A stretch of DNA of 64,000 bases from Tepidiforma sp. (GTDB lineage: Bacteria > Chloroflexota > Dehalococcoidia > Tepidiformales > Tepidiformaceae): assembly GCF_026003995.1 (NCBI RefSeq), contig NZ_BPIG01000002.1, positions 620,001 through 684,000 on the forward strand, read 5' to 3'. This document shows, piece after piece, positions 62,866 to 64,000 of the stretch. The notes under the pieces are model-generated. The model searched no databases. It was not told where the DNA came from and saw only the letters and a list, made by a program, of their open reading frames with translations. A program made the translations under genes and the position numbers. The stretch's first letter is position 1; every line of letters starts with the position of its first letter.

Positions 62866-64000
62866 ATGTTCGCCCGGCGCCGTCTCCCCGTCCCCGCCCT
62901 CGCTGCTGCCGCGCTCCTGCTCGTCCTCCTCGGCGGCATCTCCCGCCCGGCGCGCGCCCTCGCCGAGGACGACGTGACCTTCGCCGTGGTCCAGTCCCCG
63001 GCATCGCCCGCCACCGTCCAGGTCGGTTCCCACGTCACCTTCGCCGTCACCGCCACGGTGAACAACAGCCTCGGCGTCCTCCCGCTCCTCCTCGATTTCG
63101 ACTACCCGGCCGGACTTACGTTCGTCTCCGGCATCTCGTCGCCCCCGGGCGTCGCCTGCATCGACAACTCCCCTGCGCCCGGCATCGTCCGCTGCAACTA
63201 CGGCCCGGTCCCGGTCGGCTCCCTCGTCCCGCTGACGCTGACCTTTTCCGTCCAGTCGTCCGTCACGACCGCCGCCGGGCAGGCCGTCATGCGCGCCGGC
63301 GTCTCCGACGGCGCCCCGGACTCCGCCGCCGACGGCGCCGATGCCTTCACCGGAGCCGGCGCGCTCACCGTCTTCGACGGCGCGATGTTCACGGCGAACG
63401 GCACGCCCTCCCCGGCCGCCGCGTTCGAGCGCGCCGCCGTCACCTACACCGCGACCCTCACCAATAGCTCCGGCGCGGCCACCGGCGCTTTCGATGCCTC
63501 CCTCCAGCTCCCCGGCGCCGTCGTCCAGTCCATCACCTGCTCTTCCGGCACGCCGGGCCCGGTCGGCTTCGCGCAGGCGAACTGCGCCGGCGCGAACCTG
63601 CCGAACAGCGCCACGCTCACCATCACCGCCGACCTCCTGCCCCAGGACACCGCCAACGGCGACGACGTCGCGCCCCGCCTCGTCGCCGCCGCCCTCGGGG
63701 TCGATGCCGCGCTCCCGGGCATCACCGTTCACGAAGTCGGCCTCCAGCGCACCTCCGGCGCACCGGCCGTCGGCTCCCCGGTCACCGTCTGCACCGCCGC
63801 TGTCGCGTCCGATATCGCGAACACCGCCGCGGCGGGCGCCGCCCAGCCGAACGACCTCGCCCGCATGAAAGGCACGAACTCCGCCCAGGCCGTCCTGCAG
63901 CTCAGCGACTTCACCGTCACCGGTCCCGGCGGCAGCGTCACCGCAGCCGCCGCCTCCGGCTGCGGCGCGAACCAGTCTGGCGTCACGTTCACGCCGGCAG
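62866..64000 (+). CDS. Secreted repeat-domain (DUF11-like) protein, 3' end outside window
   Basis: 378 codons visible. AGGAGG six bases before the ATG. Signal peptide (PALAAAALLLVLLGGI, RPARALA), then beta-sandwich modules: FAVVQSPASPATVQVGSHVT and GAMFTANGTPSPAAAF with TLTNSSGAATGAF, typical of conserved-repeat/DUF11 adhesin-like chains, with Cys pairs in each. The C-terminus, which would show a sorting signal, is cut off. Confidence 0.75.
   Translation, partial: MFARRRLPVPALAAAALLLVLLGGISRPARALAEDDVTFAVVQSPASPATVQVGSHVTFAVTATVNNSLGVLPLLLDFDYPAGLTFVSGISSPPGVACIDNSPAPGIVRCNYGPVPVGSLVPLTLTFSVQSSVTTAAGQAVMRAGVSDGAPDSAADGADAFTGAGALTVFDGAMFTANGTPSPAAAFERAAVTYTATLTNSSGAATGAFDASLQLPGAVVQSITCSSGTPGPVGFAQANCAGANLPNSATLTITADLLPQDTANGDDVAPRLVAAALGVDAALPGITVHEVGLQRTSGAPAVGSPVTVCTAAVASDIANTAAAGAAQPNDLARMKGTNSAQAVLQLSDFTVTGPGGSVTAAAASGCGANQSGVTFTPA

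Overview
This is a GC-rich (roughly 70% by eye) bacterial chromosome segment with dense, mostly housekeeping gene content. There are no rRNA, tRNA, CRISPR, insertion-sequence or phage genes. The gene set suggests a Chloroflexota bacterium, most likely a Dehalococcoidia/Tepidiforma-like thermophile. The pointers are a secreted protein repertoire with Thr/Pro-rich stalks, sortases, a CbiMNQO-type transporter with a PDGLE protein, and many short -10 boxes directly in front of start codons. The lineage is an inference from gene style; no marker gene is present.

Layout. 1-3.1 kb: partial secreted protein, a QueD-like protein, and an aldonolactone-oxidase-type FAD enzyme. 3.1-7.1 kb: a polytopic membrane protein, then dihydropteroate synthase, DinB and pyrE on the minus strand. 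7.2-11.9 kb: one enormous minus-strand gene whose last ~200 codons are signal peptidase I and whose first ~1,350 codons are a low-complexity acidic region with 35-residue Trp-rich repeats. 12-15 kb: an ECF sigma / anti-sigma / SIMPL lipoprotein operon and a secreted HELGH protein. 15-17.5 kb: a Nudix-like / GcvT-like / metallo-beta-lactamase operon. 17.6-23.8 kb: a translationally coupled plus-strand run, CbiM-PDGLE-CbiQ-CbiO, then SirB1-like, Crp/Fnr, GDPD and HemW. 23.8-27.4 kb: secF-secD-yajC and an HD protein. 27.5-35.4 kb: MFS transporter, CaiB-type CoA-transferase, TauE/SafE, two metallo-beta-lactamase proteins, dcd, Ppx/GppA and an aquaporin. 35.6-41 kb: both subunits of a biotin-dependent acyl-CoA carboxylase flanking a triple-repeat secreted protein. 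41-48.2 kb: Zn alcohol dehydrogenase, leuB, cupin, aat, thioesterase, leuD and leuC. 48.2-51 kb: a 931-residue protein with two HARP-like repeats, a helical middle and a C-terminal DUF2325-like domain. 51.3-64 kb: a cell-surface locus with several signal-peptide proteins, two tandem sortases, a CAP-domain protein, a RodZ-like HTH membrane protein, a 1,297-residue surface protein, and a partial large protein at the window edge.

Two global features shape the reading. At least 13 single-base indels, almost all one extra C in a plus-strand C run, break 11 otherwise well-conserved genes. I treat these as likely sequence errors and annotate each gene across its shift. Many genes also have a TANNNT box 6-9 nt before the start codon, which predicts leaderless transcripts. 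The plus strand is C-rich whichever way genes point, so plus-strand genes prefer NNC codons and minus-strand genes NNG codons.
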